A DNA stretch of 64,000 nt from Gnetum montanum (GCA_015680685.1 MNCI01034802.1:12129-76128); one strand, 5' to 3'; numbered from the stretch's first letter, positions 13,214 to 25,767 are shown. Program-made: numbers and translations. Notes: generated from the letters alone by a model not told the origin.

Positions 13214-15628
13214 ATGTCTTCTTCTAACAAAAGCAACTCACCACCTAGGGATAATACAAGAAACAATCTACAGTCAAAAACACATAACCGAAATCTATCG
13301 GTTCCTCAACAATATTGAGTGGTATATACTCATCCCAATCAGTACATACCAGACTTTACCTTTATCCTCCATCAAGAAGAATAGCTATGATGGAGAGATT
13401 TGCAAGGTAACATAGTGTTACCTCTAGATTGATCAATTCCAAACATGCTTCTTCGTGCTCTTGCACAAATAGGCATGACATAGCTCTATGCTGAATACGT
13501 TGTAGGAGATCGTGACATAAGGGATTACCATTCCACAGTAGTGCAACGTATGAGGAACTCAAGGCAGGAGAGCCATCACACATTGTTGAATGGCAAAGGG
13601 GTCCCGCATGTCCTAAGTGAAATCGGAGATGGTGAACCACTTATAACGGGTTCTCTATCGAATGATGTTCCCCCTCCTAATGATGGTGAGGAGGTGGGCT
13701 ATTAGAACCTATGATCCACGATACACAACCCTGGTTCTAATCCCCATGAACTCCAACTATTCATTGAGGGAACAACAACACATGACAAGGATGGGCACTT
13801 AGATTGTCATCATGATCAGGGCCCTAGCAGTTGAAGAGAAGGCAAGAAACATCCCTATGGAGATGGTTCCCCTTCTTCTTCTCCTTCATCCCATTACTCA
13901 CCCTCTCCTTCTACATCTGGGTGCAGCCATCAAGAGCATAACTATGAGGATAGAGGTAAACAAAATGAGAGACCTCGATGAGAGAGTCAAGAGAGAGGAC
14001 AAGGACATGAACGAAGGGAAAGTAGGGAACAATGTAGACATCATAGACGTCATGAAAGAGATGATCATGATGAGCCCCTACTTACAACCTAAAGTATGCT
14101 CGATATCACGGAGGTAGTTAGGATACCAACAAGGTATCAAAGAGATAGTTGGATCAAATGATTAGATATGAATAATATCCCACGCTTCGAAGGGGGATAC
14201 AATGTTGATCTGAAACATCATTTACAGGCATTCCACGATGCATGTGCCTTGAAAAACATAGAGAATAAGTGAAAGAAACTAAAGTTATTTCCCAGGATAC
14301 TCATCAAGGAAGCAGAGAGTTGGTACCGGTCCTTAGAACCAAAAACCATTAGGAGGTCGAGTACGATGTTAGAACTCTTCAACGATAAATCCAGAGTGTC
14401 TAACTTGTGTAAGCAAATCCAAGGATGGAAGCAAGGTAATCATGAACCCTTGGATGCTACCATGGGATGATACTATGCATTGTTACATCATTTCCCGAGC
14501 CATGGTTATGCACAACGAGACCAACTTCACCACATCGTAGATGATCTAAGGCATGAGACTAGGAGAACCCTTGGGACTTATGCCCAAGGGAGATTATTAG
14601 AACTTAGAGTCCATGAGATTCATCGATTGTTGGAGCAAGTAGCTAAAGAAGAAGATGAGCTACGAAAAAGAGAGAGTGTGGAAGAATACAACTGTGAACC
14701 CTCCCTTCGAAAGAGGGGAGTGAGATTTTCTGATGAGGAGGATGAGTCACCACTCGAAGAGTTGTTGAATAGAAAAACATTTCTGATTCAAAAGCTAACA
14801 ACAGAAGTATCAACTAAGGTGGACCAATTGTGGGATTCCTTAGACTTTAGACTTGAAACTGTCCTAAAAATTTTAGAGGATTCTAAGGAGGAATGAAGTA
14901 GTGACAAAGACAAGAAAAAGTGGAAAGATTCAAGCCCTGCACATAACAAGGGTAAGGGGAAAATTACTATCTTTGATGAGGTTGTAGATTTAGACATAGA
15001 CAATGATGGTGGATGTGAGATATGCCAATTTGACCATCCTAAGGGATGTTGTCCAATCATCTCACATCTATAGGATTCTAGGGTGTATGCACTTAATTCG
15101 AGACTTAACCAATGACAGACACTCCGAAGGTTACCTTATCCCCAAGGTAACCCAAGATAGTTCCACCAACCGTTGACATACTATCCAAGTGGAACTCCAC
15201 CGCAACCCATCGGACAACATCAGTAGTGGCAATACCCACAGTCATGGGGGATGCCACCACCTAAACATCAATACCCTTACCAGCAACATGATCCTTATGG
15301 TTATTATATACAGCAGCCAATTTCTCCAAGTGACTCTATGGGTCACACAACTCCCCAATGTCACTACCAAGTTTCAGAGTACTTTAGAAGGACTTCTTCT
15401 CCTCCGGGAGACACCCCACATACCTACCATCCTCCAACTCCATTTGCACCTCTTCCACCTGTAGTTCCCATACCTCCTACTCCAACAATGCAAGGGAAAC
15501 TGCCCACTCAACCTTAGCAATGTAACGCTACAAGAGCCGTAAACATTCAACCTGCTGCTGGTTCTGACAACCACAAAAAGAGAAGACCTTTCTTTAGAAC
15601 CAAAAGCCTAGACAAGCTCTCACAACAA
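13214..15628 (+). pseudogene. Element A gag polyprotein, broken by stops
   Basis: An ATG at 13214 starts MSSSNKSNSPPRD; element B has an equivalent start (MSSYKHND at 33416, minus). A stop follows at about 13319. Later pieces show the gag core near 14150-14900: FEGGYNVDLKHHLQAF-like, then ESWYRSL and a charged region at 14480-14896 that remains open for 138 codons. A proline-, glutamine- and tyrosine-rich C-terminal part follows at 15180-15560 (PYGYYIQQPISPSDS, NATRAVNIQP). The protein would form virus-like particles in the cytoplasm. Several frame changes are needed to read it, so it is not functional here. Confidence 0.7.
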
Positions 15629-16305
15629 GTGGTTGAGTCTATGTACACTCCTCCAAAAAATAAGACTTTAGAGCTCCCTTCTATCCAACAACAAAGCTAC
15701 ACGCATACGGTTATGTTAATGCATACCGTAATCAACTGGATCAAAGTAGGCCACATTCTCAGGAAACTCTCTGATCCTGGAAGCCCCTTAATCTATCTAC
15801 AAACTGCTAGGAAAAAACCACATAAGGCTCTTCTTGACTTAGGTTCTGGAATCAATTTAATATCACGACAAATGTATCAAGCCTAGAACTTGCCCCAACT
15901 TAAGAGGAGCAACATTCAACTTGAGCTGGCTGACCAGTCCATCACCATTCCCTTGGGATTGGTGGAGGACATAGTTACCACTGTGTGTGGTTGGTCATAC
16001 CCAGCTAACTTCCTAGTGCTAAAAGTTAACAGTAACAATGCAGACTTCCCAATCATAATGGGAAGGCGATAGATGCGTACCTAGGGATCTGCAATCTTTC
16101 CTTGGAGATATCTAAGGTAAACATTTATGAAAAGATCAAGAAGAAGAGAGTTCCATGCATCACATACAGTGACTTAGAGGGTGATGACATGGAAGAATGC
16201 TCAACATCTCTTCCATGTAATCAGTGTGCCCCAGAAACAAAAATTCAAAAGTGCCTATATGTAGCAACCACACAAGTAGTAGACACCTCGTGGTTTGACA
16301 GCTAG
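15629..16305 (+). pseudogene. Element A retropepsin-like aspartic protease domain
   Basis: The reading gives PHKALLDLGSGINLIS, with the catalytic Asp in LLDLGS. Next come LELADQSITIPLGLVEDI, YPANFLVL and DFPIIMGRR, the usual order in plant Ty3 proteases (Asp loop, RGxxEDV-like strand, ILGRP-like end). Stops occur after MYQA (15884) and after MGRR (16070). The last 60 or so codons (VNIYEKIKKKRV) follow as a tail. No RT follows, unlike in autonomous elements. Confidence 0.75.
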
Positions 16306-18358
16306 TTGAAAGAGCAACCCATTAACATGCATGGAACGAACTGAGGGAACGACTCATGCTAACAACGAAGGCATAGACACATTGGAATATGAGCGTTGCT
16401 GACTTCCACCCCTTAATCTAAGAACATCAATGGGGAGGAGTTGGGCACTTTTATGAAATTCAAATAGATGTTCATTATTTCAAATCTCTCCCTTGCAATT
16501 CAGTCATGGGGGAGATGGCCACCTATGCTGATCAATTGAGGCCCTCAGTTCNCTTATTTTTGTTTTACAACATTGTTATACTTTTTCAATTTTTTGTGTG
16601 TGTTTGTGTGTGTGTTATCCATCTTGTAAGTTTGTCACCCAATAAGTGTTCCTCATGATGGTATGAACTATTTTCTTATTGATTGCTAATATTTGGTTTT
16701 TATCTTTAAGTTATGATGTTGATACTAAGGTATGTTTCTTTTGATATGGCAGGCAATGAGTCTAGTTCACCCATATATTCACAAAGTCCATGATCTCTCT
16801 TGGCTTGGAAATGTATAGTCCCTTTCTAATAAGAACTCTAATGAATCGGTAACTGTGTACCTCTCAAACTAAGGAAGGACTCAAGGTTTGAAAAGGGTGT
16901 AACTTCAAGGGAATTTGATGCATTTGTGTTGGCCATTCTCTTAGGTGCTTGGATGTTTTCTTCTGGAGTCTTCTTACTGTTCTGACGTTACCCAATCATT
17001 GGGAAGCTGAGCCAATAAAAATAACAAATTCTTTGCATGATGTGGTTCTCATACATAAACACATGAAAAAAAACAAAAAAACACAAAAAGAAGAAAAAAA
17101 GAAAAAGAAAAAACAAGTGAGAATTCAAAACACACCCCTTAGACATAATAATCCTTTGGGCTACAAGCACTAGTTATGGAACTAAAAATGTTCCCTCTAA
17201 CTAAAGCCCTTCTCGCTTCCCATTCTCTCCTCATTTGTTTTGTCATAATGGTGGTGGCTCTTCGGGGAGGCATTCTTGTTATTCAAGTGGATGGTTTGGT
17301 CGAATGCATTGATGCGAAGTCACTGGATGTGGTTGGTTTGAGGCTGGAGTTGGAATGAGATTTGCCAAGTTACATTAATCATGAAACACACAAGGGGCTA
17401 TACACCACCTTGTTCTCTTCTCTCTACCCTTCTCTCTAGTGTTCACCTCATTGCTAGTTGTATCATTAGTGTATATTTTGGTTGACACATTGCTTTCTTT
17501 TAGGTAAATTCTCATGGTTAAGACTTTAACTCTTATTGCAAATGACATTTCTAGAGCCTACGGACTCTTTGAATGTGGGATTTCTAGGATATTAATGGCA
17601 TGAGCTTGCTCTGGGGAGGGCCCACTGACATTCCTATTTGATGCACTAGTTAAACTCTTTCCCCTAACATTTTTGCAATCCATTTTGTTTTGTTCATTTC
17701 CATCTTGACTTCCATTTCATTGATGTCCTAGTTGTCTATTTTTCTTCCTCTTTCTTGTTCTTATTTTTTCTTCATTCTATCGCTACTGGAGGTTCGTGAT
17801 TAGTCATAGGGGTATGGGGCCCAATTTTTTCAATTTTCTCCTAGCCCCTACACCTTTGGTAGTCATCATTAATATATCTCTAGATCTGTATCAGCCATAC
17901 CACAACCCAGCCAATGGACCTTTCACTGAGGCAAGGTATCAACCGCATTGAAATTCATTTACCCTTGCTAATATAAGATTGTGTTGTGTGTGTAGATGGA
18001 AATCATACAACAACAGATTGGACTTGGAGAGAGAACTTGGAATGGAGTAGTGCTGAAGCAGCTATGCAAGGAGCAAGATCGATGGTGCGCTTATGGATGG
18101 ACAATGAAAGGCGCAATCTTGGCATTGGAAGAAACAACACTTCTTTCTCTCTTTCTCTTTCTTAGCTGTCAAATGAGGCTTGATGTCAATGTAATAAGGT
18201 GTTCACTCTTGTTTTCATGAACACCAGTTTTGTTGTGTCTTGTAATGATGATCTGTTCACATGTCATCACATTAGTTTCATTTGAGTCAATAATCCCATA
18301 CCTTCCTGATATTATTGTAAGAAACTCGAGGACGAGTTTTCATTTAGTCATGGGGGTA
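16306..18358 (+). other. Element A 3' non-coding region with polypurine tract
   Basis: No coding signal is seen. AGTCATGGGGG occurs at 16502-16512 and again at 18346-18356, where GGGGGTA directly precedes the 3' LTR and serves as the polypurine tract. Near 17022-17130 an A-rich segment with TTTGCATGATGTGGTT and GAGAATTCAAAACACACC is the counterpart of a three-copy tandem repeat in element D (46948-47206). One ambiguous base lies at 16552. Confidence 0.65.
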
Positions 18359-18823
18359 TGATGGGATGCGATATCTCATGGGCCGAAATATCATGTACGT
18401 GATATCACGTTCACCACGATATTGCATGGGTTGCGATATCACATATGCAATATCGCATCCTTCGTGATATCGCATCCCACATGATATCACGTATGCGATA
18501 TCATGGTGCCCCGTCATATCTATAAATAAGATGTGGATCTCCCTTGTTTCAGAGGCTAGGCCTAGACCGTAGTGAAACTATGGCAGTTTTTCCTCTCTAG
18601 AGATAGATTAATTTCCATGTGCCGGTAGTAGGAACTCCAAAGTGAACGGATCTTTATTCGAGCAGACATTGTACTTGAATACAAGTTTGTGTATGGCAAT
18701 AAAGGCGAACTTCTTGGATAAACCTTGTAGTGCATGCAATAGTTTAATTAGGATTTTATTTACTATTATTTATTATTTGTTATTTAATTACTTTATTAAT
18801 CATTAATTATCTCTCAACCCTTC
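18359..18823 (+). repeat. 3' LTR of element A, left part
   Basis: It starts TGATGGGATG after the polypurine tract. Bases 18359-18515 hold six GATATC words plus several one-base variants, about 84 bases more of this array than the 5' LTR. A TATA-like TATAAATA lies at 18521. It stops at CCTTC where element E inserted. Confidence 0.9.
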
Positions 18824-20388
18824 TGTACTAACCTAAATCATCGGTGTAAGGCTCGAAAGGAAACAGACATCGAGAGATCGTTGGACAGCCACAGCTGACC
18901 CTGCCTTCGCCCGAGGGCAGGCTAAAAAAGTAAACGAAGGCAAAGTGCCTTGGATGGTCTGCATGCAGATCAACCAAGGACTTCCCCGAGCATAAGCTAC
19001 GGCTAGTGCTAGGGTTATCATAAATGGGATGTAAATGAAATGCAAACAGCAATATGAAATGTAAACAAAGCGTATTGAATTTTAAATAAATCATAAACAG
19101 AGCTATATTGTAGACAAACCATAAACTAAAGTAAATAATGTAAATGGAAGGCAATAATAAAACTGTATTGTATTGGTTAAACAGGAATATGCATCGATCA
19201 AAGTGTAGTTGCACACGTGTGGATGGCAAGTCAAATGCCTAGCCCCAGAATGATATGACGTGATTATGTGACGATGAAATGGGATGAATATGAGAAATAC
19301 TTGGAAGCCAACAATCAGGTTTTCCGAGCACCCAAGGATTGCAAATTCTGTCCTTCTTCAGAGTTTCCAATCTCTCCAATTTTTGCCTCCCAATCTATGT
19401 GAATTTATAGGGTAGTTATAGGGTTGGGCTGGGTGGTAGATAGTTGCATTCTTTGACCAAGTTCAATGTATCTATGTTTGGATAGTTGTGTACGAGTTAG
19501 ATGTGTGCTGGATATTTGCCTTCTTTGACCATATTCAATGTATTTTACAATTTGTGGGTCATTCAAGCCCATGAAAATACAAACAAATTAGAAAAACAAG
19601 CCCTCAAGCGATAAAAATTTAAAGAAATTTTAGGAGGATTAGCTCTATCTCCGGCCCACTTGAAAAATTATATTTTTTGTTGTTGTTTTAGACCATGAAG
19701 GCTTGACATGCTCACAAATGGGGATTTATAACGAAATGTACAATAAGAGAAATTTGATTGCCCAACATGACCTGCAGTGTGACCTCCAAAACTTGCAATT
19801 TTGAGTAGAAATATAGAATTTTTGAAGGCTGGGATCCATAGTTATCAATAGTGGACCCTGAGGATGACTTTCACCCTTGAAATCAAGTCATTTTAGCTCA
19901 CTTTTGGGGCTCTAAAAGTTGGTGAAGATGATCCTTACACTGTGCAGCATCTGAAAAAGTAACCCCAACGTAAGCAAGTAAAAATGGCATATTTGAGGCC
20001 CAAATCTTGATTTTCTGGAGGCTAGGAGCTGCTGGGGACCTTGATGAAGATCATGGGGGGTCCTTGTCTTGATTTCAGCCTGTTTTAACTTAGTTTCAAG
20101 GCTCTAAAAGTTGGTGTCACTGATCCTTATGTTGTGCAGCGTCTAAAAAGTAACCAAAGTGTACTTAGCCAAAACCAAACATTTTGAACCTAAAAATTTT
20201 GATTCTGGATGCTGGAAGTTGGTGCAGTTTCCTGTGGGCTCCAGGGGAACCTTTCCTATTGAATCATGGGCCATCAGGGGCTGTTTTGGAGGCCTCCAAG
20301 TTTGGTCACGCTGTACTCATGTTGGGCAGTAGCATGACTTAGCTTGATTCTTGTCTAAAAGTGCTAGGCCAAAATTAGTGGTGTTTCA
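18824..20388 (-). repeat. 3' LTR of element E (complete, 1565 bp)
   Basis: It is paired with 30013-31124. The half nearest 20388 is built of diverged units of about 190 bases: GGCTCTAAAAGTTGG recurs at 19908 and 20100, each followed by similar sequence. It also holds a segment, about 19240-19693, that is missing from the 5' LTR. Confidence 0.9.
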
Positions 20389-21539
20389 TTGGCACCTATT
20401 TGTTGATTTCTGGAGGAATCTACCTGAGAGGCATCGACAAAGAAGTTCAAAACACAATGAGCAACAAAGCATCAAACATTAATCAATCAGCCCTTGGCTG
20501 AGTGTCATCGTACCATTTTCAAAAGTACATGGGATTGAGGGAATGTGGTTCAAGATGCAAGAGAATCGGTTGTAACCAGGGAAGCTAGGAGGTTAAGGGC
20601 TATGATTGCTGCTAGGATTTGTGGGAGAGGAATGCTCTCTTGTACACAAGTCATGTCATTGGTCCTTATCAACAGCCAGGTTTTCAGCAGACTTGGAACC
20701 AAGACATAGGAGGTGTGTTCTTTGGAGAATGGAACTCTTATAGAGTATTTGTGGGGCCCGTTGTAAATAGCCAAAGCCACGCGATGATGTGTAACATGGT
20801 CTCTTTGAGACACGAGTGTAGTTATTTTTCAAGACAATTGCCTTCTCACCTGGGGCTTGTATGAGAATGGCCAATAGTCTTTTGTATATAATGTTAATGG
20901 GGTTATCAAGACCTTTTCTGTGCATTTTGCACTTTGACCTTTTCTTGTTTTCCTTTTTTTGTATTTTTTCTTTTTCTTTTATTTTTTGTCATTTTGAAAA
21001 AGCTTTCTTTTTGTGCCATGCTTGTGTATGAACACTTGCATTTTGCATCATGTACTATGTATCATGTTTTGCATCGCAATTGCTTAGAGAGTTACAATGT
21101 GCAACAGTGTATCAAGAGTTTTGAGGTGAGCAGAATGTATCAAGGGAAGATGTAATTGAATAGGCTAAGGGAGCATGATGGGAAATAGGGAATGTGTTAA
21201 GAGTTGTACTTATGAACGGATTGATTAACCCAATTGCATGCATCAGAAAAAATGTAATACCTTATTGTCATGATGAAGTACATTTATGCACGAATGCCTC
21301 AGAAGTGTCATCCTGCAAACACAACTCCAAGAAGATAAGAAAAACCACAAATGAAATAGTCAACTAAATACTTTAAATAAGGAGATGGAGTCACCACATG
21401 CAATTTTCAAAGCAAACAGAATCATGCACAACATCAGTTTCATTAGGCTCCATGGGATGAATCATGCAACAAGTCTTTGTGGAATAGGAACAACCAACTA
21501 CAACAACAGATCTTTTCAAATTTTTCCTGGTCATCGATG
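20389..21539 (-). other. Element E 3' non-coding region, no polypurine tract evident
   Basis: The sequence next to the LTR (minus strand) reads GGTGCCAA and is not purine-rich, so the usual polypurine tract is absent or decayed. Overlapping open frames at 20550-20925 on both strands have no family motif and are treated as chance. Confidence 0.5.
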
Positions 21540-21993
21540 ATGTCACCAATTTATAGTCTTAGTGGACTATTGTGGATTAGTTTCACATCATAACCCCTTG
21601 GATGATGCCAATTTAGCATCGCGGCGGACAGTGCATTGCTAATTTATAGTCATAGCAGACTATGAAGAGGTAAACTAGTTTATAGTCTTAGTAGACTCTG
21701 GATGCTAGTTTCATGTCATGGCAAATGGATGTAGTAGTTTAGTGTCATATGAGACATGTCTCTATGGTATCAGTTTTAAGTCATGATGCCAGGACTACTC
21801 TGTGGTATCAGTTTTAAGTCATGATGCCAGGACTACTTTGTGGTATTAGTTTTAAGTCATGATGTCAGGACTACTCTGTGGTATCAGTTTTAAGTCATGA
21901 TCCAGGACTACTATGTGGTATCAGTTTTAAGTCATGATGCCAGTATTACTATATGATATCAGTTTTAAGTCATGATGTTAGGTCTATGATGTA
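21540..21993 (-). repeat. Tandem array in element E 3' region (38-bp unit, six copies, plus diverged copies)
   Basis: From about 21766 the plus strand shows six copies of a 38-base unit containing CAGTTTTAAGTCATGATGCC. From 21540 more diverged versions (AGTTTATAGTCTTAGTAGAC and similar) continue the same theme. The array lies between the integrase end and the 3' LTR. Confidence 0.85.
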
Positions 21994-22009
21994 CCTCATG
22001 TTTGTCAGA

Positions 22010-23360
22010 CATAGTACCTCTTCAAGTACAAGTGGTTTGTAGGATTGGTGAACTCGTTTCCGTCCATGTTAGCAAGTTTGAATGCTCCATTGTTGTATGC
22101 CTTGGTGACTAAATAAGGTCCTTCCCAGTTGGCTAAAAATTTACTTGGATGTTCTTAGATGGCCTTAAGGACTAGATCTCCTTCTTTGATCAGGCGTTTG
22201 TGGAGATCATGCTTGTGCCTTTGTCTCTGCTGTTTTTGGTACCATTCAATTTGATCAAGAGTTCGTACATGTTCCTCCTCTACCAAGTTGAGGTATGCAA
22301 TGTGAAATTCATTGTTTTGACTTTCATCGAGGAGACCGAAGAGAGTTATCCACAATGAGGGAACCTGCAATTCTAAAGGTAAAACAGCTTCAGATCCGTA
22401 TACAAGACTATATGGAGTTTTACCTATGGATGTTCGATGTGTCATTCTATACGCCCACAATGCATAGACTAATTGTTGATGCCATCATTTCTTGCTCTGA
22501 TTTAGCATCTTTTTGAGCACCATGATGATAGTTTTATTTGTAGCCTCTGCTTGACCATTGCTCTGTGGGTAGTAAGATGATGAAAACGCATGTTTAATGC
22601 CCAGACTTTCACAAAAGCTTTTGGTATCTGCGCTGCTGAATTGTGGCCCATTGTCAGTAACGATGGTCATTGGAATACCAAAATGAGTTATAATATTTTC
22701 CATTATAAAGGTGAAAATGTGTTTTTATGTGGTCTTCCTAAGAGGAATAGCTTCCACCCACTTTGTGAAATATTCAGTTACAGTCATAATGAACCTATGG
22801 CCTGCCGAAGATGACGGTGTTATTGGTCCAATTAAGTCTAAACCCCATTTTTGGAAGGGCCACATGATTTTTGTAGTATGAAATTCGTTAGGTGGCACAT
22901 GTATGAGATTACTGTGCTTTTGGTAGATGTCACATGTTCTAACCTTGGAGATGCAATCGTATTCCATGTGTGGCCAGTAATAGCCTAAGCACCTAATCTT
23001 TGTTTCCATTGCTTTAGGTGCTATGTCCCCTCCACAAAGTCCTTCATGGATTTGTTCTACAATCGTTTGACCATCAGTGCTACTAACACACATTAGCAGA
23101 ATACCTTCATATGATTTACGACACAAGGTGTCACCTATTAATGTGTATTGGCAGGAACGTTTTTGTACGGCATCCTTTTGAGCATTTGTCAAGTGTTGTG
23201 GAGGTTCGCCTCTTAGAAGGTACTCTTTTACATCATCATACCATTCTATTACGTGTGTTGTACTAATAGATGCTATAGGTACTTGATTTAGAGTGTTAAT
23301 TATAGGTTCGGCACAACTGGTTCTAGAACTAGGTAATGCATGGAACATTTTAGGTGTCAT
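22010..23360 (-). pseudogene. Element E integrase, broken
   Basis: Order on the minus strand: a degraded zinc-binding region (HEGLCGGDIAPKAM, GYYWPHME, CDIYQKH), then the catalytic core. All three acidic residues are present: D in GLDLIGPI, D in VTDNGPQF and E in NGQAEATNKT. A C-terminal part has PYSLVYGSEAVLP and EGDLVLKAI, then WEGPYLV. In the zinc region a usual His is Asp and the second Cys of CxxC is Tyr. In-frame stops fall near 22725-22704, near 22485 and after LKAI (about 22155). No chromodomain was seen. The enzyme would insert the element's cDNA into the chromosome. Confidence 0.85.
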
Positions 23361-24199
23361 GTTTAAGGCTAGTGTGGCNTAAGACCTTTGTATTCTGCTA
23401 CATTATTGGTGCAAGGAAAGTTTAAGTGGTTAGTAGAAGGTTGGATTTCCCCAGAGGGGTATGTTAAAATAGCTGCAGCACTTCATCCACGAGAGGTTGA
23501 GGCCCCAACGAAGTAGAGAATTGCCTCATGGTCATCAAGTACGGTGTCTATATTGTTAACATTCTCATCTGGGAATTCAGGGTTTATCATTGCTTGATCG
23601 TGCATCGGTGAGATAGTTAGTTGTGTGGCTATTGTCTGACCTTTTGTGGAAGATTGAGTGACATAGTGTAAATCAAACTCTGCAATCATCGCTTTCCGCC
23701 TAGCTAACCTACTTGACTCATAAATGTTATTAGTAATGACATGGAGAACATTGTCCTTGCAAATGATGTAAACCTGATTACAGAAGAGATAATGCCACCA
23801 TTTCTTTAAAGAGAAGACGAGGGCGAGGCATGATTTTTCTATGTTGTTGTATTGTTGTTCATGGGCTATTAAAGCATGGCTTAGATAGTATACAAGGATC
23901 TCGGCCCCATCTTGACGTTTTTAACAAAGTATGGATGCGATGGAAGAACCAAAAGTTGCAAGATAGATGTAGAAAGGTTTGTCACTTTGTGGAGGATAAA
24001 TAGTTGGTAGCTGGGACAACTCTTGTTTTATGTTCTCAAACACTTCTTGGCATTGTTGAGTCCATTGGAAATGTACATTCTTTTGTAATAGATGTTGCAT
24101 GGCACTCAACTTATCCGTCAGCCTTTCAATAAAGCGTCTAATGAATTGCAGCCTACCTTGGAGGATGCATAGTTTAGTAAGGTTTCTTGGTGGTTGCAT
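23361..24199 (-). pseudogene. Element E RNase H and second (Tat-type) RNase H
   Basis: The first domain reads PFYIYLATFGSSIASILC, LVYYLSHAL, EKSCLALVFSLKKWWHYL and EFDLHYVTQSSTKG, the usual Ty3 RNase H tail of RT. It is followed at about 23525-23380 by FVGASTSRG, SGEIQPS and CTNNVAEYKGL, which matches the additional RNase H known in Tat elements. There the first catalytic Asp (normally FDGA) has become Val, and a stop follows SRG. A stop also follows SILC. One ambiguous base sits at 23379. Confidence 0.8.
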
Positions 24200-24232
24200 A
24201 TTGGTTATCGCTTTAACCTTATCAGGGTCTAC

Positions 24233-25210
24233 CTATATCCCTGTTTTAGAAACTAGGAAACTAAGCATTTTGCTTGTTTTAACACCAAAGACACACTTTT
24301 TTGGGTTGAGCCTAAGGTCATATTTGAGACAACATTTAAGCACTAAGTCTAGATATTTTGCATGTTTTTCCGTTGTTTTAGACTTGACCGTTATATCATC
24401 AACATAATCATTAAGCAAATTAAGCATGTAGTCACTAAATATGTATGCCATTGCTTGTTGATATGTAGCACCTACATTTTTAAGGCCAAATGGCATCATC
24501 GTATAACAAAATGTTCCCCAAGGTGTCATAATCTAAGTTAATGCTCTAGATTAATTCTTATTTGATTGTAGCCTGAAAATCTGTCCATAAAGGATAACAG
24601 CGCATGCCCAACTATCATGTCAATAAGTTGATCAATGTTGGGCAAAGGAAAGTCATCTTTTATAGTGGCTATGTTGAGGTCACGGAAGTCAATGCATATG
24701 CATATACTACCATTCTTCTTGGGGACTACAACAATGTTTGATACCCAATCGGAATAGTCGATGGCTCAGATGAAACTGGCTTGGTAGAGCTTTGTGATCT
24801 CAGCGTGAACTACTAATGCTACTTCAAGTCTAGCCTTTTGTGCTTTTTGTTTTACTGGTTTAACTTTTTCATCAAGAATTATGTTATGTTGGATGATCTG
24901 GGGGTCTAGTCCCAGCATGTCTGTATATGACCATGCAAACGTTTTTATGTTATCTTTTAAACCCTGAGTCATGTCACCTATGAGTTGTAGATCTATTAAG
25001 GCACTTAATTTCAAGGTCTTGGCTTTGTCATTGATTGTGGTAATGGGAATTTCAACCAGAGAATCTTCAGTGATATTTTTAGCTTCTAGATCTAGAGTTT
25101 TAGCTATATTTTTAGGCTAGTCTGATGTTTCTTGAGTGGAGGCTATCAAATCGGTACAGGTGGATGGACTTAGATCCAAAGATTCTAGTTGTGGTTGGCC
25201 ATGATGCTCG
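24233..25210 (-). pseudogene. Element E reverse transcriptase
   Basis: Upstream connecting residues read MLGLDPQIIQHNI and PVKQKAQKARLEVAL, typical of the start of Ty3 RT. A stop at about 24764 follows YQASFI. The fingers and palm continue as SDWVSNIVVVPKKNG, RDLNIATIKDDFPLP, MDRFSGYNQI (first catalytic Asp), then MMPFGLKNVGATYQQAM and YVDD at 24406-24395 (second and third catalytic Asp). The catalytic residues are all present, but stops make it dead. Confidence 0.85.
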
Positions 25211-25767
25211 CTCCTGCCAATTAAAACAGGAGCAAAATAAGAGACACTCCCTAGGTAGGAGAGTTACAAAGTGTAAATGAACATAGGATAACTAAGCTAG
25301 TGGAATGTATAAAGAGTGATGTAATGGCCTGAATTTAATTATGGTATAAAATGGTTGCATCGTTATCTTTATGTTTCATGTAAATATTCTTGTCATTTTT
25401 CATGTTTTTTATTGTTTTTCTTTGTTTTCTAGAGTATGTGTGTGTAACTAAATGTAACATAAATTTCTAAAGTGTAGAGCAAGATGTAAGGTAAATACTT
25501 GGAAAATAAAGCAACGACCATGCAAGAATCTAAATCATAAGTTGTAACCTGTAAGAAAAAATTCAATGTAGGAAGATGAGAGTTTGTAAATCTGTAATTT
25601 GTTGGCTATAGTTTAAAGCCATTTCGGGCTTGGTACATCAATTTAAAGTCTTGATGGACTATTGCATCTATTGTTAAAGAAAGGATTACCAGTTTTATGC
25701 CATGGTGGACCAAAGGTAATAACGTTTTCAAGAATTTTTAAATCGAACGAGCCATTTCTAACTATGG
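25211..25767 (-). other. Element E spacer between protease and RT, outer part
   Basis: No clear coding signal. Near 25620-25730 two or three imperfect units (CAATTTAAAGTCTTGATGGAC and AGTTTTATGCCATGGTGGAC on the plus strand) lead into the regular array that follows. Confidence 0.5.

Noticed and set aside
18828-19229. 133-codon minus-strand frame at the left end of element E
   Set aside because: It lies within the LTR, and the partner LTR does not keep the frame as a conserved protein.
20550-20925. Overlapping frames on both strands near E's 3' LTR
   Set aside because: No family motif and no support from the element's order, in which this is 3' non-coding sequence.
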